Part shown: positions 17,935 to 26,889 of the stretch, one piece after another | Layout of the letters: the number at the start of each line of letters is the position of its first letter | How positions within the stretch are numbered: position 1 is the stretch's first letter | NCBI RefSeq assembly: GCF_000744655.1 | Contig: NZ_JQMJ01000004.1 | Coordinates: 434,001 to 498,000, forward strand | Direction of reading: 5' to 3' | Origin: Streptacidiphilus rugosus AM-16 | Lineage (GTDB): Bacteria; Actinomycetota; Actinomycetes; Streptomycetales; Streptomycetaceae | Length of the DNA: 64,000 nt | Translations under genes and position numbers: made by a program | The notes under the pieces: model-generated | Told to the model about the DNA's origin: nothing | The model's database searches: none | What the model saw: only the letters and a program-made list of their open reading frames with translations

Positions 17935-18216
17935 GTGCTGTCGATCGAAGAGCTTGAGGCGACGTTCCGATCCGCTCAGGCGGAACTGGAGAGCTACTCC
18001 GAGCAGGTCGCCGCCAAGTACCGCGCGATGATCCCGGACTCGCCCGGCTGGACCGGCCCCGGGCCCGACCCCGAAGCCGCCGTCGCGCGCAGCAGGGTGG
18101 TGTCGGACACGGAGCGGGTCAAGATCGCGCGGCTGCGCCAGGCCGCGATGGAGGCGTCTCTCCTGCTCGCCAGAGCGCGCATGGCGTCCAGGTTCGAAGG
18201 CGGCGAAGACGGCTGA
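17935..18216 (+). CDS. Hypothetical 93-residue helical protein
   Basis: Starts at a GTG just after a TATGCT-like stretch; no clear ribosome site, so it may be leaderless. It is largely helical with a coiled-coil look (LSIEELEATFRSAQAELESYSEQVAAKYRAM and VKIARLRQAAMEASLLLARARMAS). No membrane segment. I do not recognise a family. Confidence 0.55.
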   Translation: MLSIEELEATFRSAQAELESYSEQVAAKYRAMIPDSPGWTGPGPDPEAAVARSRVVSDTERVKIARLRQAAMEASLLLARARMASRFEGGEDG

Positions 18217-18280
18217 GAGGCCCAGCGCTACCCGCTGAGACCCTGACGCCCCCGGTTCGGCACCGCCGGGGACGAGCACG

Positions 18281-19885
18281 TCACTCCGGGCACACCCCGG
18301 TGAACGCGGTCTCCAGGGCGCGGAAGGCCACCTTCGGGTCCGACAGGGCGTGGTAGACCGGCGGGATGGGCCGGTCGACGCCGAGCAGGCCGTAGACGGC
18401 GTGCATGGCGCCACGGACCGAGTACTCGACGGTGAAGACCACGTCCTCCGGAATCTCCACGAACTGGCCCAGGAAGGCGAAGTTCAGCGAGCCGACCGGA
18501 ATCACGTCAGGACGGTCGTGCGGGGCACGGCGCATGAACTGACTGGTGATGTAGGGCATCATCACCGTCGTCACCGTGGTGGTGGCCCGCACCTCCTCGG
18601 CGATGTCCGCGAAGCCCAGATGGCCGAGCAACTCGTCGAGGATCTCGAGTCCCGTCGCCTCCGACATCCGCTTGGGCACGTGGTCGCCGACGGTCTCGGT
18701 GAACAGGCTGTAGCCCCACAGCGTGAACACCCCCTCGGCCTGCCCGTCGAAGTGCGGCTGGTGCGGGACCACGACGGACAGCAGCCAGTTGGAGTCCTTG
18801 AAGGTCATCAGCGCCCCCGTGCCGGGTGCGTTGCCGCTGAACTCCTCGATCCGCTTCAACAGCGCCGGACTGCGCATGGTGAGCGTGAACGACTCCCACT
18901 TCGCCTCGCCGATGTTGCCGTTGAACACCTCCGGGCGCCCGAAGTCGGGTGCCTTGCGGGAGATCGCCTCCCACAGGGCCCAGCCGCCGTCGCGCCTGTC
19001 GCGGACCAGCTCGGGCACGGTGTCGTCGCCGCCGTAGCCGGCGTCGGCGGTCATCGAGCCGAGGGTGAGCAGCACCAGGTCGTTGCGGCGGGGCTCGATC
19101 GTCTGCGGGACGCCGCCGCGCAGCAGGTGCAGCCGCTCGCAGTGCCGGCCCGACGCGTCCTGGGTGAAGTCGGCGTCCACGACCCGCACCCCGTGCTCGA
19201 CGCGCACGCCCTGCTCGCCGAGCCACGCCAGCAGCGGACGGACGATCGAGTCGTACTGGTTCAGCCGGGTCCGGCGCACTCCGGCGAGGGTGTGGATGCG
19301 CGGGAACTCCTGGAGGAAGCGCAGGAAGTAGCGCTTGAGTTCGATCGCGCTGTGCCAGTTCTGGAACGCGAAGGTGGTCCGCCACATCGCCCAGAAGTTG
19401 GTGGCGAAGAAGTGCTCGGAGAAGAACTCGTCGATCCGCCGGGCGCCGATCACGCTCTCCGGCAGGGCGAGCAACCGGGCCAGCTCGATCCGGTCGCGCT
19501 GGTCGAACCCGAGGTGCGCGGCCTCGACGATGCCGTGGTCCGCGTCGACGAGCCGGGCCCGGGCATGCGTGGGCCAACGGTGGTTGAAGTCCACGATCTC
19601 CTGCCGGACGGACAGGTTCGGGTCGGTGAGGGTCGGCACGCTCTCCAGCAGGTCCCACAGACAGGTGTAGGCCTCCTCCTCCAGCATCCGGCCGCCGCGG
19701 GTCACGTAGCCGTGGTCGTGATCGCCCGCGCCGTCCAGAGAACCACCGGAGAGCGGGAGCTCCTCCAGGATCGTGATGTCGGCCGCCGGGAAGCCCGCGT
19801 CACGGATCAGAAAGGCCGCGGCGGCCAGCGACGCGATGCCGCCGCCGACCAGGTAGGCCTTGTTCGTGCGGTGCGCGTGCTGCAT
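18281..19885 (-). CDS. ohyA: Oleate hydratase (MCRA family)
   Basis: 534 residues, complete. This FAD enzyme adds water to the cis-9 double bond of unsaturated fatty acids, giving 10-hydroxy products. The N-terminal FAD loop VGGGIASLAAAAFLI is intact, with family blocks RGGRMLEEEAYTCLWDLL, NFWAMWRTTFAFQNWHSA, GALMTFKDSNWLLS and TEYSVRGAMHAVYGLL-type C-terminus (TVEYSVRGAMHAVY). Its ATG is only 5 nt from the left core of an IS110 element, which has replaced the upstream half of its ribosome site; GGAG survives. A patatin-like lipase was originally its upstream neighbour. Confidence 0.95.
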   Translation of the reverse strand: MQHAHRTNKAYLVGGGIASLAAAAFLIRDAGFPAADITILEELPLSGGSLDGAGDHDHGYVTRGGRMLEEEAYTCLWDLLESVPTLTDPNLSVRQEIVDFNHRWPTHARARLVDADHGIVEAAHLGFDQRDRIELARLLALPESVIGARRIDEFFSEHFFATNFWAMWRTTFAFQNWHSAIELKRYFLRFLQEFPRIHTLAGVRRTRLNQYDSIVRPLLAWLGEQGVRVEHGVRVVDADFTQDASGRHCERLHLLRGGVPQTIEPRRNDLVLLTLGSMTADAGYGGDDTVPELVRDRRDGGWALWEAISRKAPDFGRPEVFNGNIGEAKWESFTLTMRSPALLKRIEEFSGNAPGTGALMTFKDSNWLLSVVVPHQPHFDGQAEGVFTLWGYSLFTETVGDHVPKRMSEATGLEILDELLGHLGFADIAEEVRATTTVTTVMMPYITSQFMRRAPHDRPDVIPVGSLNFAFLGQFVEIPEDVVFTVEYSVRGAMHAVYGLLGVDRPIPPVYHALSDPKVAFRALETAFTGVCPE

Positions 19886-19899
19886 GGGGGCTCCGTAAG

Positions 19900-20060
19900 G
19901 TTTTAGGCGGCCCAGGAGGGCCGGGTGTGGCTGATGGGGACTTGCCTTCTGTGGCTTCCAAGGAGCGGCCGCTCGGCCCTTCGGGGCACCCTGGCTGCTT
20001 ATTGAGGTCTGCGATCTTGTCGCTGTTTACGGAGTTGACGGCGGGGTGTTCCTTGGGCCT
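19900..20060 (+). ncRNA. Predicted IS110 bridge RNA with target and donor loops
   Basis: The noncoding left end folds into two guide loops. Target loop: stem AGGGCCG (19917-19923) with CGGCCCT (19974-19980); left guide ATGGGGACT (19934-19942) equals target ATGGGGGCT at 8 of 9, and right guide CCAAGGAG (19958-19965) is complementary to target CTCCTCGG at 7 of 8. Donor loop: left guide ATTGAGG (20001-20007) equals the element's right end exactly; right guide TTACGGAG (20027-20034) is the exact complement of its left end CTCCGTAA; a GCGA/TCGC hairpin (20011-20023) lies between. Transcript ends are approximate. Confidence 0.8.
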
Positions 20061-20090
20061 GACCAGTGGGTTCGGCGTGAGGAGGACACC

Positions 20091-21296
20091 GTGGAAGCCG
20101 CCAAACGGGACGAGTTATGGGTCGGCTTCGATGCCGGCAAGGGCCACCACTGGGGTGCGGCGGTCGACGCGACCGGTGCCACGCGGTGGTCGAGGAAGGT
20201 GGTCAACGACGAGGCAGAGATCCTGACCGCGATCGGAGAGATCGTCGAGCTGGCCGACCGGGTCCACTGGGCCGTGGACATCAACGGAACCGCCTCGGCG
20301 CTGTTGCTGGCCCTGCTCGCCGCCCACGGCCAGCAGGTCGTCTACGTGCCCGGACGCACCGTCAACCGCATGTCCGGCGCCTACCGGGGCGAGGCCAAGA
20401 CCGACGCCCGCGACGCCTACGTGATCGCCGAGACGGTCCGCCACCGGCGCGATTTCACCACCATCGACGTCCCGGCCCAGCTGGCCGCCGACCTCGCGCT
20501 CCTGACCGCCCACCGCTCCGACCTCGTTGCCGACCGGGTCCGCATGATCAATCGGCTGCGTGACCTGCTCACCGGCATCTGCCCCGCTTTGGAGCGTGCC
20601 TTCGACTACAGCGCGAGCAAGGGCGCCCTGGTCCTGCTGACCGGCTACCAGGCCCCGGCCGTGATCCGCCGCCGCGGCCAGGCCCGACTGACCAGCTGGC
20701 TGACCACCCGGAAGGTCCGCAGTGCGGCCGTGGTGGCCGCCACCGCACTCGAGGCCGCCCAGACCCAGCAGACCGTACTTCCCGGTGAGAGCGTCGCCGC
20801 CCAGCTCGTGGCCGACCTCGCCGCCCAGATCCTGGCCCTGGACGACCGGATCAAGCGGCTGGACCAGCAGATCGGCACGACGTTCCGCACCCACCCGCAA
20901 GCCCAGATCATCGAGTCGATGCCCGGCATCGGTCCCATCCTCGGCGCCGAACTGCTGGTTGCCGCAGGTGACCTGGCCAACTACGCCGACAGCGGTCACC
21001 TTGCCTCGGCGGCCGGCCTGGTCCCGGTGCCACGTGATTCCGGGCGCCGCACCGGCAACCTGCACCGGCCCAAGCGCTACAGCCGCCGCCTGCGGCGCGT
21101 CTTCTACATGTCCGCCCAGACCAGCGTCATCAACGACGGACCCAACCGGGACTTCTACCTCAAGAAGCGCAGCGAGGGCTGCAAGCACGTCCAAGCGCTC
21201 ATCGCCCTGGCCCGACGCCGCGTCGACGTCCTGTGGGCTCTCCTGCGCGACAACCGGAAATTCACCCCCGACCCGCCGCTCGCGCAGGCAGCTTGA
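20091..21296 (+). CDS. IS110 family transposase (RNA-guided DEDD recombinase)
   Basis: 401 residues. The N-terminal RuvC-like DEDD domain shows Asp14 (VGFDAG), Asp63 (AVDINGTA, where Glu is usual) and Asp105/Asp108 (KTDARDAY). The C-terminal Tnp20 domain shows ESMPGIGPILGAELL and the serine-bearing HLASAAGLVPVPRDSG, then FYMSAQTS. The GTG at 20091 has GAGGAGGACACC upstream. It is full length with no frameshift, so the element may still be active. The family recombines DNA using the bridge RNA encoded in its left end. Confidence 0.95.
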   Translation: MEAAKRDELWVGFDAGKGHHWGAAVDATGATRWSRKVVNDEAEILTAIGEIVELADRVHWAVDINGTASALLLALLAAHGQQVVYVPGRTVNRMSGAYRGEAKTDARDAYVIAETVRHRRDFTTIDVPAQLAADLALLTAHRSDLVADRVRMINRLRDLLTGICPALERAFDYSASKGALVLLTGYQAPAVIRRRGQARLTSWLTTRKVRSAAVVAATALEAAQTQQTVLPGESVAAQLVADLAAQILALDDRIKRLDQQIGTTFRTHPQAQIIESMPGIGPILGAELLVAAGDLANYADSGHLASAAGLVPVPRDSGRRTGNLHRPKRYSRRLRRVFYMSAQTSVINDGPNRDFYLKKRSEGCKHVQALIALARRRVDVLWALLRDNRKFTPDPPLAQAA

Positions 21297-21458
21297 CTCA
21301 ATCATTGAGGCTCCTCGGTGGCGCGGGTGAACGGCGGTCCGGCTGATCCGCGATGCCCACCCTCGTTCGTCGCCCGCCCCGGGAGGCAGGGCCGCCCGGG
21401 ACCGCCGCGAGGGCCGATGGTCCCCGTGACCCGTCACCGCCGGCCGTCGTGCCGTGGC

Positions 21459-22478
21459 CTACCGGGGTTGCGTCACCGCTTGGGCCAAGGCCGCGGCCGT
21501 CGTCCGCAGCGAGGTCTCCAGGACGGCGAGACGATGCGTCGGGGCCATCAGGTTCGCGCCCATAGCGGCAAGGTCGTCCGGACCCGGCACGAGTACGTGC
21601 ACGCGGGTTCCCGTGGCCCTGACCTGCTGGGACTCGCGCAGCAGGCGGGTGGTGGAGATCCGGCGCAGGGCGCGTTCCACGCGGGTGGGGACGCCGCGCG
21701 GGTGGTCGGTCTCGCGGGCGCAGGTCGGCGCCAGGACGAACACCTCGTCCAGATGCTCCCCGGTCAGCAGGTCGAGGTTGGTGTCGGACCAGGCACAGCC
21801 GTCGACGTAGCGGCGGCCGTCGATGCGCACCGGGGCGAACCAGGCCGGCAGGGCGCAGGACGCGGTCACCGCCGAGGCCAGGTCGGTGCGCGGCGCCCCC
21901 TCCGTGCCGAAAAGCACTCGCATCCCGCTGTCCAGGTCGACCGCGACCACCCTGAGCGATGGGTTGTCCGGCCAGCGGTCGTCCATGCGCAGCTGCCGGT
22001 ACATCGCGCGCACCCCGTCCAGGCTGCCCCTGCCGGGCGGCGCGGCGGCGGCGAGCACGGTGGTGAGCGGCATCCGGTGCGGATGTCCGGCCAGGTCGCG
22101 CAGCAGTCTGAGCGATCCGATCCCGGCCCGGGGCACGCGCGGCAGCGCACCGCCCACCCAGGTGTCGTAGTCGACCCTGATCTCCCTCATGGGCCCGGTG
22201 GCCAGCATGACGCCCCGCTGATGGTCGCGCAGCTCGGCCGTGCTGACGCCGACCGCGAGCATCGAGCCGACCAGCGACCCCGCGGAGGTGCCCAGAATGA
22301 CGTCCGCGGTGCGCGGGTCCCATCCGCAGGCCTCCTCCAGCGCGCACAGGGCGCCGATCGTCCAGGCCGCGCCCAGGCTCCCGCCGCCGCCCAGCACCAG
22401 ACCGCGCCGTGGCGCCGACGACGGCCGGGGCGCGCCGGAGGTCGCGCCGTGGTCCTGATCTGTCACCTCGGCTGTCAT
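21459..22478 (-). CDS. Patatin-like phospholipase family protein
   Basis: 339 residues. Oxyanion loop GGGGSLGAAW, nucleophile Ser in GTSAGS and catalytic Asp in DGCAWSD form the Ser-Asp dyad of patatin-type lipid acyl hydrolases. There is no signal peptide, so it should be cytoplasmic or peripheral. The ATG at 22478 begins just before the domain. Before the IS110 insertion it lay about 147 nt upstream of oleate hydratase on the same strand, suggesting a former pairing that released and then hydrated unsaturated fatty acids. Confidence 0.92.
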   Translation of the reverse strand: MTAEVTDQDHGATSGAPRPSSAPRRGLVLGGGGSLGAAWTIGALCALEEACGWDPRTADVILGTSAGSLVGSMLAVGVSTAELRDHQRGVMLATGPMREIRVDYDTWVGGALPRVPRAGIGSLRLLRDLAGHPHRMPLTTVLAAAAPPGRGSLDGVRAMYRQLRMDDRWPDNPSLRVVAVDLDSGMRVLFGTEGAPRTDLASAVTASCALPAWFAPVRIDGRRYVDGCAWSDTNLDLLTGEHLDEVFVLAPTCARETDHPRGVPTRVERALRRISTTRLLRESQQVRATGTRVHVLVPGPDDLAAMGANLMAPTHRLAVLETSLRTTAAALAQAVTQPR

Positions 22479-22917
22479 GTCCGACCGCCGCCCTCTTCCT
22501 GCGTATCTCCTCGAGCGCCCTGACCGCACCTGCGGTCGCGCACATGTCCCTCTAGCGTCCACGAAGCGGCCCGCCGCCGCGAATCCTCTGCGCGCCGCGC
22601 CCGATGCGGCGGCCGGCTGTGCGGTCCGGGGCACGGCCGGCTGTTCCGCGCCCCGGACCGGTCTCCCCCACCCGGCAGGCGTCTCACGTTCGCGAGAACG
22701 CCTGCACCCGTGAGTCCACGATGCTCCGACATACCACGACCGCCGATGGGCCGGTCGGCCCGGAAGCGGGGACTGCCGGCCGTTGCGGCTGACCCGGGTC
22801 GCCATCAGCGGGACAGCCGGCCGGGCGCTACCTCGAAGCCCGGTCCTTCAGGGCCGGGTCGAGTTGACTAGCCTGTCACCGCCGCGAACGTCCGCGCCGA
22901 CAGGAGAAGAGTCCGCC
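22479..22917. other. Divergent intergenic region, 439 nt
   Basis: It separates the patatin-like gene from the thioesterase gene. A TAGCCT box at about 22869-22874 could be a -10 element for the thioesterase. No convincing gene or operator is visible. Confidence 0.35.
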
Positions 22918-23367
22918 ATGAGCACCGACCCCGGGTCCGCCGAGTCCGCCGAGTCCGTCGAGTCCCGGATGGCCGCGCTGTACGAGCGGGACCTCACCTG
23001 CCGGCAGCTCGGCATCGCGCTCGACGAGGTGGGCTCCGGCCGGGCGGTGATGCGGATGCGCGTCGGCACGGACATGGTCAACGGCCACGGGATCGCGCAC
23101 GGCGGCTACCTCTTCCTGCTGGGCGACGCGGCCTTCTCCTACGCCTGCAACAGCCACGGCCCGGTCACCCTGGCCCAGGCCGCGCAGGTGACCTTCCTGG
23201 CCCCGGTCGAACCCGGCGACGAGCTGGTCGCCGAGGCGGTGGAGCGGGTGCGCTCCGGCCGCCAAGGCGTCTACGACGTCACCGTGCGCGACGCCGTCAC
23301 CGGCAAGGTCGTCGCCGAGTTCCGCGGCCAGAGCGTCACCCTCGCCTCCCGCCCGGCCACCGGCTGA
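22918..23367 (+). CDS. PaaI-type hotdog thioesterase
   Basis: 149 residues. The PaaI motif NGHGIAHGGYLFLLGDAAFSYA is clear (HGG turn and active-site Asp), with ERDLTCRQLGIALDEVGSGRA before and VTFLAPVEPGDELVAEA after. ATG 22918 has AGGAG upstream. It hydrolyses aromatic or other acyl-CoA thioesters. Its stop is only 14 nt from the convergent end of the minus-strand adenylating-enzyme operon. It may serve that pathway's acyl-CoA intermediates, but that is a guess. Confidence 0.92.
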   Translation: MSTDPGSAESAESVESRMAALYERDLTCRQLGIALDEVGSGRAVMRMRVGTDMVNGHGIAHGGYLFLLGDAAFSYACNSHGPVTLAQAAQVTFLAPVEPGDELVAEAVERVRSGRQGVYDVTVRDAVTGKVVAEFRGQSVTLASRPATG

Positions 23368-23381
23368 GGGTCGCCGCTCGC

Positions 23382-24647
23382 TCAGGTGTGCGGGCGTTCG
23401 TCCAGGACCTGGCGGAGCTTGCCGGTGCGCGGGTTCGTCGCCAGTTCCGCGCGCGGGACCCATTCGATCGCGATCGGGTGGATCGCGCCGTCGGCGACCT
23501 CCTCCAGGAAGCCTGGGCGGGCCAGTGCGGCGGCCAGCGCCAGGCGCTCGTTGCGCGCGGCCAGACCGTCGGCGGGGGGCGGCTCCAGGTGACCGAGCCG
23601 GACGACGAGTTCGTCGCGTCCGTCCCTGCGGCGCTCCACCAGCTGCATGCCGCAGATCAGCCGCTCGGGGTCCGCGGCCAGCAGCGCCGCCCGCAGGTCC
23701 TCGACCGGCATCGTGATGGTGCCCACCCGCGCGCCCTCCAGCGAGCGGCCGACCAGCCGGAACCGGCCGCGCCGTGGATCGGTCCACTCGCCGCGGTCGC
23801 CGGTCGGGTAGCGCAGGATCGGCAGCAGGGTGCGGAACAGGTTGGTGACGACCACCCGGCCCGGCACCCCCGCCGTGGTGATCGGCTCGCCGGTGTCCTC
23901 GTCGACCAGTTCCACCACCGTGCAGTGCGGGAACGCCTCGTGCACCCGGACGTCCTCGCCCGGCACCGGTCCGGCCACCAGGCCCGCGTCGACCGAGGCG
24001 TAGCCGATCGAGGCGAGCGCGGCCTTGGGGAACGCCCGCGAGAGCACCGGTCGCAGGTCGTCGAAGAGCAGGTCGCCGCCGAAGAGCAGCAGCTCCACCC
24101 CGTCGGCGGTGCGGCCCTGCCGCAGCAGGTGCTCGGCGACGGCGCTGAGCTTCATCGGCTCCCCCGCCAGCACGTCCACCCCGAAGCTGTCGATCAGCTC
24201 GGCCACGAAGTCGTCGGGGGCCGCGCCGAAGCCGAGCCTGACGTTGTCGACCGGAGCCCGGTGCAGCGCGCCCTCGATGAAGAGGAAGCCGCCGTACAGC
24301 TCTCCGGCACGGAACAGGTTGGCCACCCGGTGTCCGGGCCGCAGGCCGGCCCTGGCGATGCCGGCGCCGAACGCGGCCAGCGCGTCCTCGTGCTCCTGGC
24401 GGGTCCACGGGGAGAACTTGGGCGCGCCGGTGGTACCGCCGGAGCGGTAGACCCCGGCGTCGGTGAGCGGGCCGGTCAGCAGCCGGTTGTCGGGCCACTT
24501 GTTGGCGGCCCAGAACGCGGTCTGCTCGACCAGCGGCAGTTCGACCAACCGATCGATCCGCGTCGGCAGGCCGCGGTACAGCTCGGCGTAGAACGGTGAG
24601 CGGCTGCGCGCGAACTCGACCAGCTCGCTCAGGCTCTTGGCGGGCAT
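23382..24647 (-). CDS. PaaK-like adenylate-forming enzyme (distal)
   Basis: 421 residues of the phenylacetate-CoA ligase-like ANL group. P-loop motif YRSGGTTGAPKFSPW, then ASIGYASVDAGLVAG, and the adenylate/ribose motif RYPTGDRGEW. Last gene of the operon. Its ATG overlaps the SDR stop by 19 nt and has GGGGGAGGAG upstream. PaaK-like enzymes in biosynthetic clusters often adenylate unusual carboxylates for transfer without a carrier. The substrate is unknown. Confidence 0.88.
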   Translation of the reverse strand: MPAKSLSELVEFARSRSPFYAELYRGLPTRIDRLVELPLVEQTAFWAANKWPDNRLLTGPLTDAGVYRSGGTTGAPKFSPWTRQEHEDALAAFGAGIARAGLRPGHRVANLFRAGELYGGFLFIEGALHRAPVDNVRLGFGAAPDDFVAELIDSFGVDVLAGEPMKLSAVAEHLLRQGRTADGVELLLFGGDLLFDDLRPVLSRAFPKAALASIGYASVDAGLVAGPVPGEDVRVHEAFPHCTVVELVDEDTGEPITTAGVPGRVVVTNLFRTLLPILRYPTGDRGEWTDPRRGRFRLVGRSLEGARVGTITMPVEDLRAALLAADPERLICGMQLVERRRDGRDELVVRLGHLEPPPADGLAARNERLALAAALARPGFLEEVADGAIHPIAIEWVPRAELATNPRTGKLRQVLDERPHT

Positions 24648-25609
24648 GCTGCGGGCTCCTCCCCCATCAGGTCCTGCGGTGCGTGCTGTTCGGGCTGTTC
24701 GGGCTGTTCCACGAGTTGCGGCCGTTCAGGCTCATCCGGCTCTTCGGGCGGCCGGCCGATCCAGGTGCGGGCGAGCCGCTGCACGTTCCGGCCGTCGCCG
24801 TCGGCCAGCTTGAGCCGCAGGTAGTCGGCGGCCCACGCGTTGGTCGGGACCCGGAAGGCGGGGCGCTGCTCGCCCAGCGTGCGGACCACGACCTCGGCGA
24901 CCTCGTCCGCGTCCTGGCTCGCCCGCTCCCAGCCCTGGCCGGCGATCCAGGCCAGGTAGGCGGCGAAGGTCGGCGCGTAGGGGCCGGAGGCCGCCTCCAC
25001 GGTGCGGCGGTTCACGTCGGGGAAGATCCCGAAGCGGGTCCCCCGCACGAAGCCGGGCACCACCATCGAGACCCTGACCCCGTGCACGGCCACCACCGGC
25101 GCCAGCGCCTCCATGAAGCCCTCCACCCCCGCCTTCGCGGCGCTGTAGGCCTCGTTGAAGGGCTGGCCGACGACCCCGTGCACGCTGCCGATCGTGACCA
25201 GGCTGCCGCCCGCGGCCCGCAGCAGCGGCAGCGCCACCCGGGTGACCGCGAGCACGCCGAACAGGTTGACCTCCAGATTGGCGCGCAGCGCGGCCGCGCC
25301 GGACATCTCCAGGGTCGGGTCGAAGTTGGAGATCCCGGCGTTGTTCACCACCGCGTCCAGCCGCCCGTGGTCGCGCCCCACGGCCGCGACGCAGTCGACC
25401 ACGGACTCCTCGTCGGTGACGTCGAGCCGACGCACGTCCAGCCGCACGCCCGCCCGCTCGGCGGCGTCGAGCAACGCACCGCAGCGCTCGGGATCGCGCA
25501 TCGTGGCCGCCACCGCGTACCCGGCGCGGGCGGCGGCGACCGCGGTGGCCAGGCCGATGCCCGAGGAGGTGCCGGTGATCAGCACGACCGGACGCGTCCC
25601 GGCGGTCAC
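24629..25609 (-). CDS. Short-chain dehydrogenase/reductase
   Basis: 326 residues. Classical SDR: cofactor loop TGTSSGIGLA, DVRRLDVTDEES, NNAG, catalytic Ser in SVHG and YSAAK. NADP use is suggested by MRDPERCG. After the domain, an extra tail of about 45 residues is rich in Glu/Pro with repeated QPEQPEQ. The GTG start overlaps the MFS stop (GTGA) and the 3' end overlaps the PaaK-like start by 19 nt. It presumably reduces a keto intermediate of the pathway. Confidence 0.92.
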   Translation of the reverse strand: MTAGTRPVVLITGTSSGIGLATAVAAARAGYAVAATMRDPERCGALLDAAERAGVRLDVRRLDVTDEESVVDCVAAVGRDHGRLDAVVNNAGISNFDPTLEMSGAAALRANLEVNLFGVLAVTRVALPLLRAAGGSLVTIGSVHGVVGQPFNEAYSAAKAGVEGFMEALAPVVAVHGVRVSMVVPGFVRGTRFGIFPDVNRRTVEAASGPYAPTFAAYLAWIAGQGWERASQDADEVAEVVVRTLGEQRPAFRVPTNAWAADYLRLKLADGDGRNVQRLARTWIGRPPEEPDEPERPQLVEQPEQPEQHAPQDLMGEEPAACPPRA

Positions 25610-26889
25610 GAGGCGTCCGCCAGCGCCGGTTCGGGGCCCGCGGACTTCTCCCGCTCCGCGGCGTCCAGCAGCCGTTGCAGGCCGGAGGCGGGCAGGAAGG
25701 AGAAGGCCGCCAGCAGGGTGCCGCCCGCCATGGTGACCCTGGCGGCGTCCAGGATGCCCAGCGACGGCGTCAGCAGCGTGACGACCCAGCCGCCGACGAA
25801 GGCGGCCAGCGGGATGACGCCCCAGGTGACGGTCCGGTAGGCGGCGTGCATGACGCCCTGGTTGGCCGCGGACATCCGCGACTGCCGGGCCGGGGCGCTG
25901 CACACGTTGATGCAGGACATGAAGAAGCCGTAGCAGCCCATGGTCACCGCGATCACCGGACCGGACGGCAGCGCCGGGGCGGCCAGCACGCCGAGGCCGA
26001 CCAGGCAGTGGCAGAGCAGGCCGTAGGCCATGGTGCGGCCGGTGCCGAAGCGCCGGCTGAGCCTGGGCGACAGCACGGCGCCCAGGAGCGCGCCGAGCGC
26101 GGCCACCGACATCGCCGCGCCGAACTCGGCGACGCTCACCTTGAGGCCCCGGTAGGCCAGCACCGGCAGCACGGTGACGAAGACAGGACCGCCGCAGTTC
26201 AGCGTGACCGCCGCGACCACCACCCGGCGCAGCACCGGGTCGGTCCAGTTGAGCCTGAAGCCCAGGGTGAGCCGCTCCCTGATGCTGCCCTCGACCCTGG
26301 TCTGCTCGCCCCAGGGCCGCATGGTGCGGAAGCACAGGGCGGAGACCAGGTAGCTGCCCGCGTCGACCAGCAGCGCGGAGACGCCGAGCGCCGCGTAGAG
26401 GGCGGCCGCGACGGACGGCCCGGAGACCTCGGCGACCGAGCGGCTGCCCTCCAGCCGCGAGTAGGCCGACACCAGGTGCTCGCCCTCCACGACGGCGGGC
26501 ACGGCGATCAGGTAGCCGACGGTGAAGAAGATCGTCGCGCTGCTGACCACGGCCACGCAGCCGAAGAGCAGCGGCGTGGAGAGCCAGTGCTGCCAGTAGG
26601 CCAGCGGGATCGTCGCCACCGCGGCCAGCCGGATCAGGTCGCAGACCAGCATGGTGGTGCGCTTGTCCCAGCGGTCCACCAGCACCCCGGCGACCGGGCC
26701 GAGCAGGGGGATGCCCAGGTACTGGGCCATCGCCACGATGCCGACCTGGAACGCGTCGGCGTGCAGCACGAAGATCATCAGCGTCGGCACCACGAAGAGG
26801 GTGATCTTGTCGCCCACCACGCTGACGCTCTGGCCCAACCAGAACAGGTTGAAGCCGCGCCCCAGCGAGGCCGGCCGCTTCAGCTTCAC
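25606..26889 (-). CDS. MFS transporter, probable product exporter
   Basis: 427 residues with about twelve membrane segments and the MFS loop VLVDRWDKRTTMLVCD (motif A region) between helices 2 and 3. It is the enterobactin-exporter-like group of MFS proteins. The GTG has GGAGGAGC upstream and overlaps the preceding stop by 4 nt. As the only transporter within the operon, it likely exports the product and gives self-resistance. Confidence 0.92.
   Translation of the reverse strand: MKLKRPASLGRGFNLFWLGQSVSVVGDKITLFVVPTLMIFVLHADAFQVGIVAMAQYLGIPLLGPVAGVLVDRWDKRTTMLVCDLIRLAAVATIPLAYWQHWLSTPLLFGCVAVVSSATIFFTVGYLIAVPAVVEGEHLVSAYSRLEGSRSVAEVSGPSVAAALYAALGVSALLVDAGSYLVSALCFRTMRPWGEQTRVEGSIRERLTLGFRLNWTDPVLRRVVVAAVTLNCGGPVFVTVLPVLAYRGLKVSVAEFGAAMSVAALGALLGAVLSPRLSRRFGTGRTMAYGLLCHCLVGLGVLAAPALPSGPVIAVTMGCYGFFMSCINVCSAPARQSRMSAANQGVMHAAYRTVTWGVIPLAAFVGGWVVTLLTPSLGILDAARVTMAGGTLLAAFSFLPASGLQRLLDAAEREKSAGPEPALADAS

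Larger units (their letters stand above)
19891..21310 (+). mobile_element. IS110-family insertion sequence, 1420 bp, complete
   Basis: Boundaries are inferred from a CT core present on both sides: GGGGG-CT-CCGTAA at the left (core 19891-19892) and ATTGAGG-CT-CCTCGG at the right (core 21311-21312). There are no terminal inverted repeats or target duplication, as expected for IS110. It has a long noncoding left end (about 200 nt) and a right end only 14 nt past the transposase stop, typical of the IS110 group rather than IS1111. Joining the flanks restores GAGGAG before the oleate hydratase ATG, supporting the boundary. Confidence 0.85.

Noticed and set aside
14120..18031. A 1303-codon open frame on the plus strand
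   Set aside because: It runs antisense through the SPFH, phosphofructokinase and universal stress genes, has no domain and shows the low-complexity composition of a GC-rich antisense frame.
22918..23367. PaaI thioesterase as a member of the biosynthetic operon
   Set aside because: It is on the opposite strand and convergent. Only proximity links it, so it is annotated separately.
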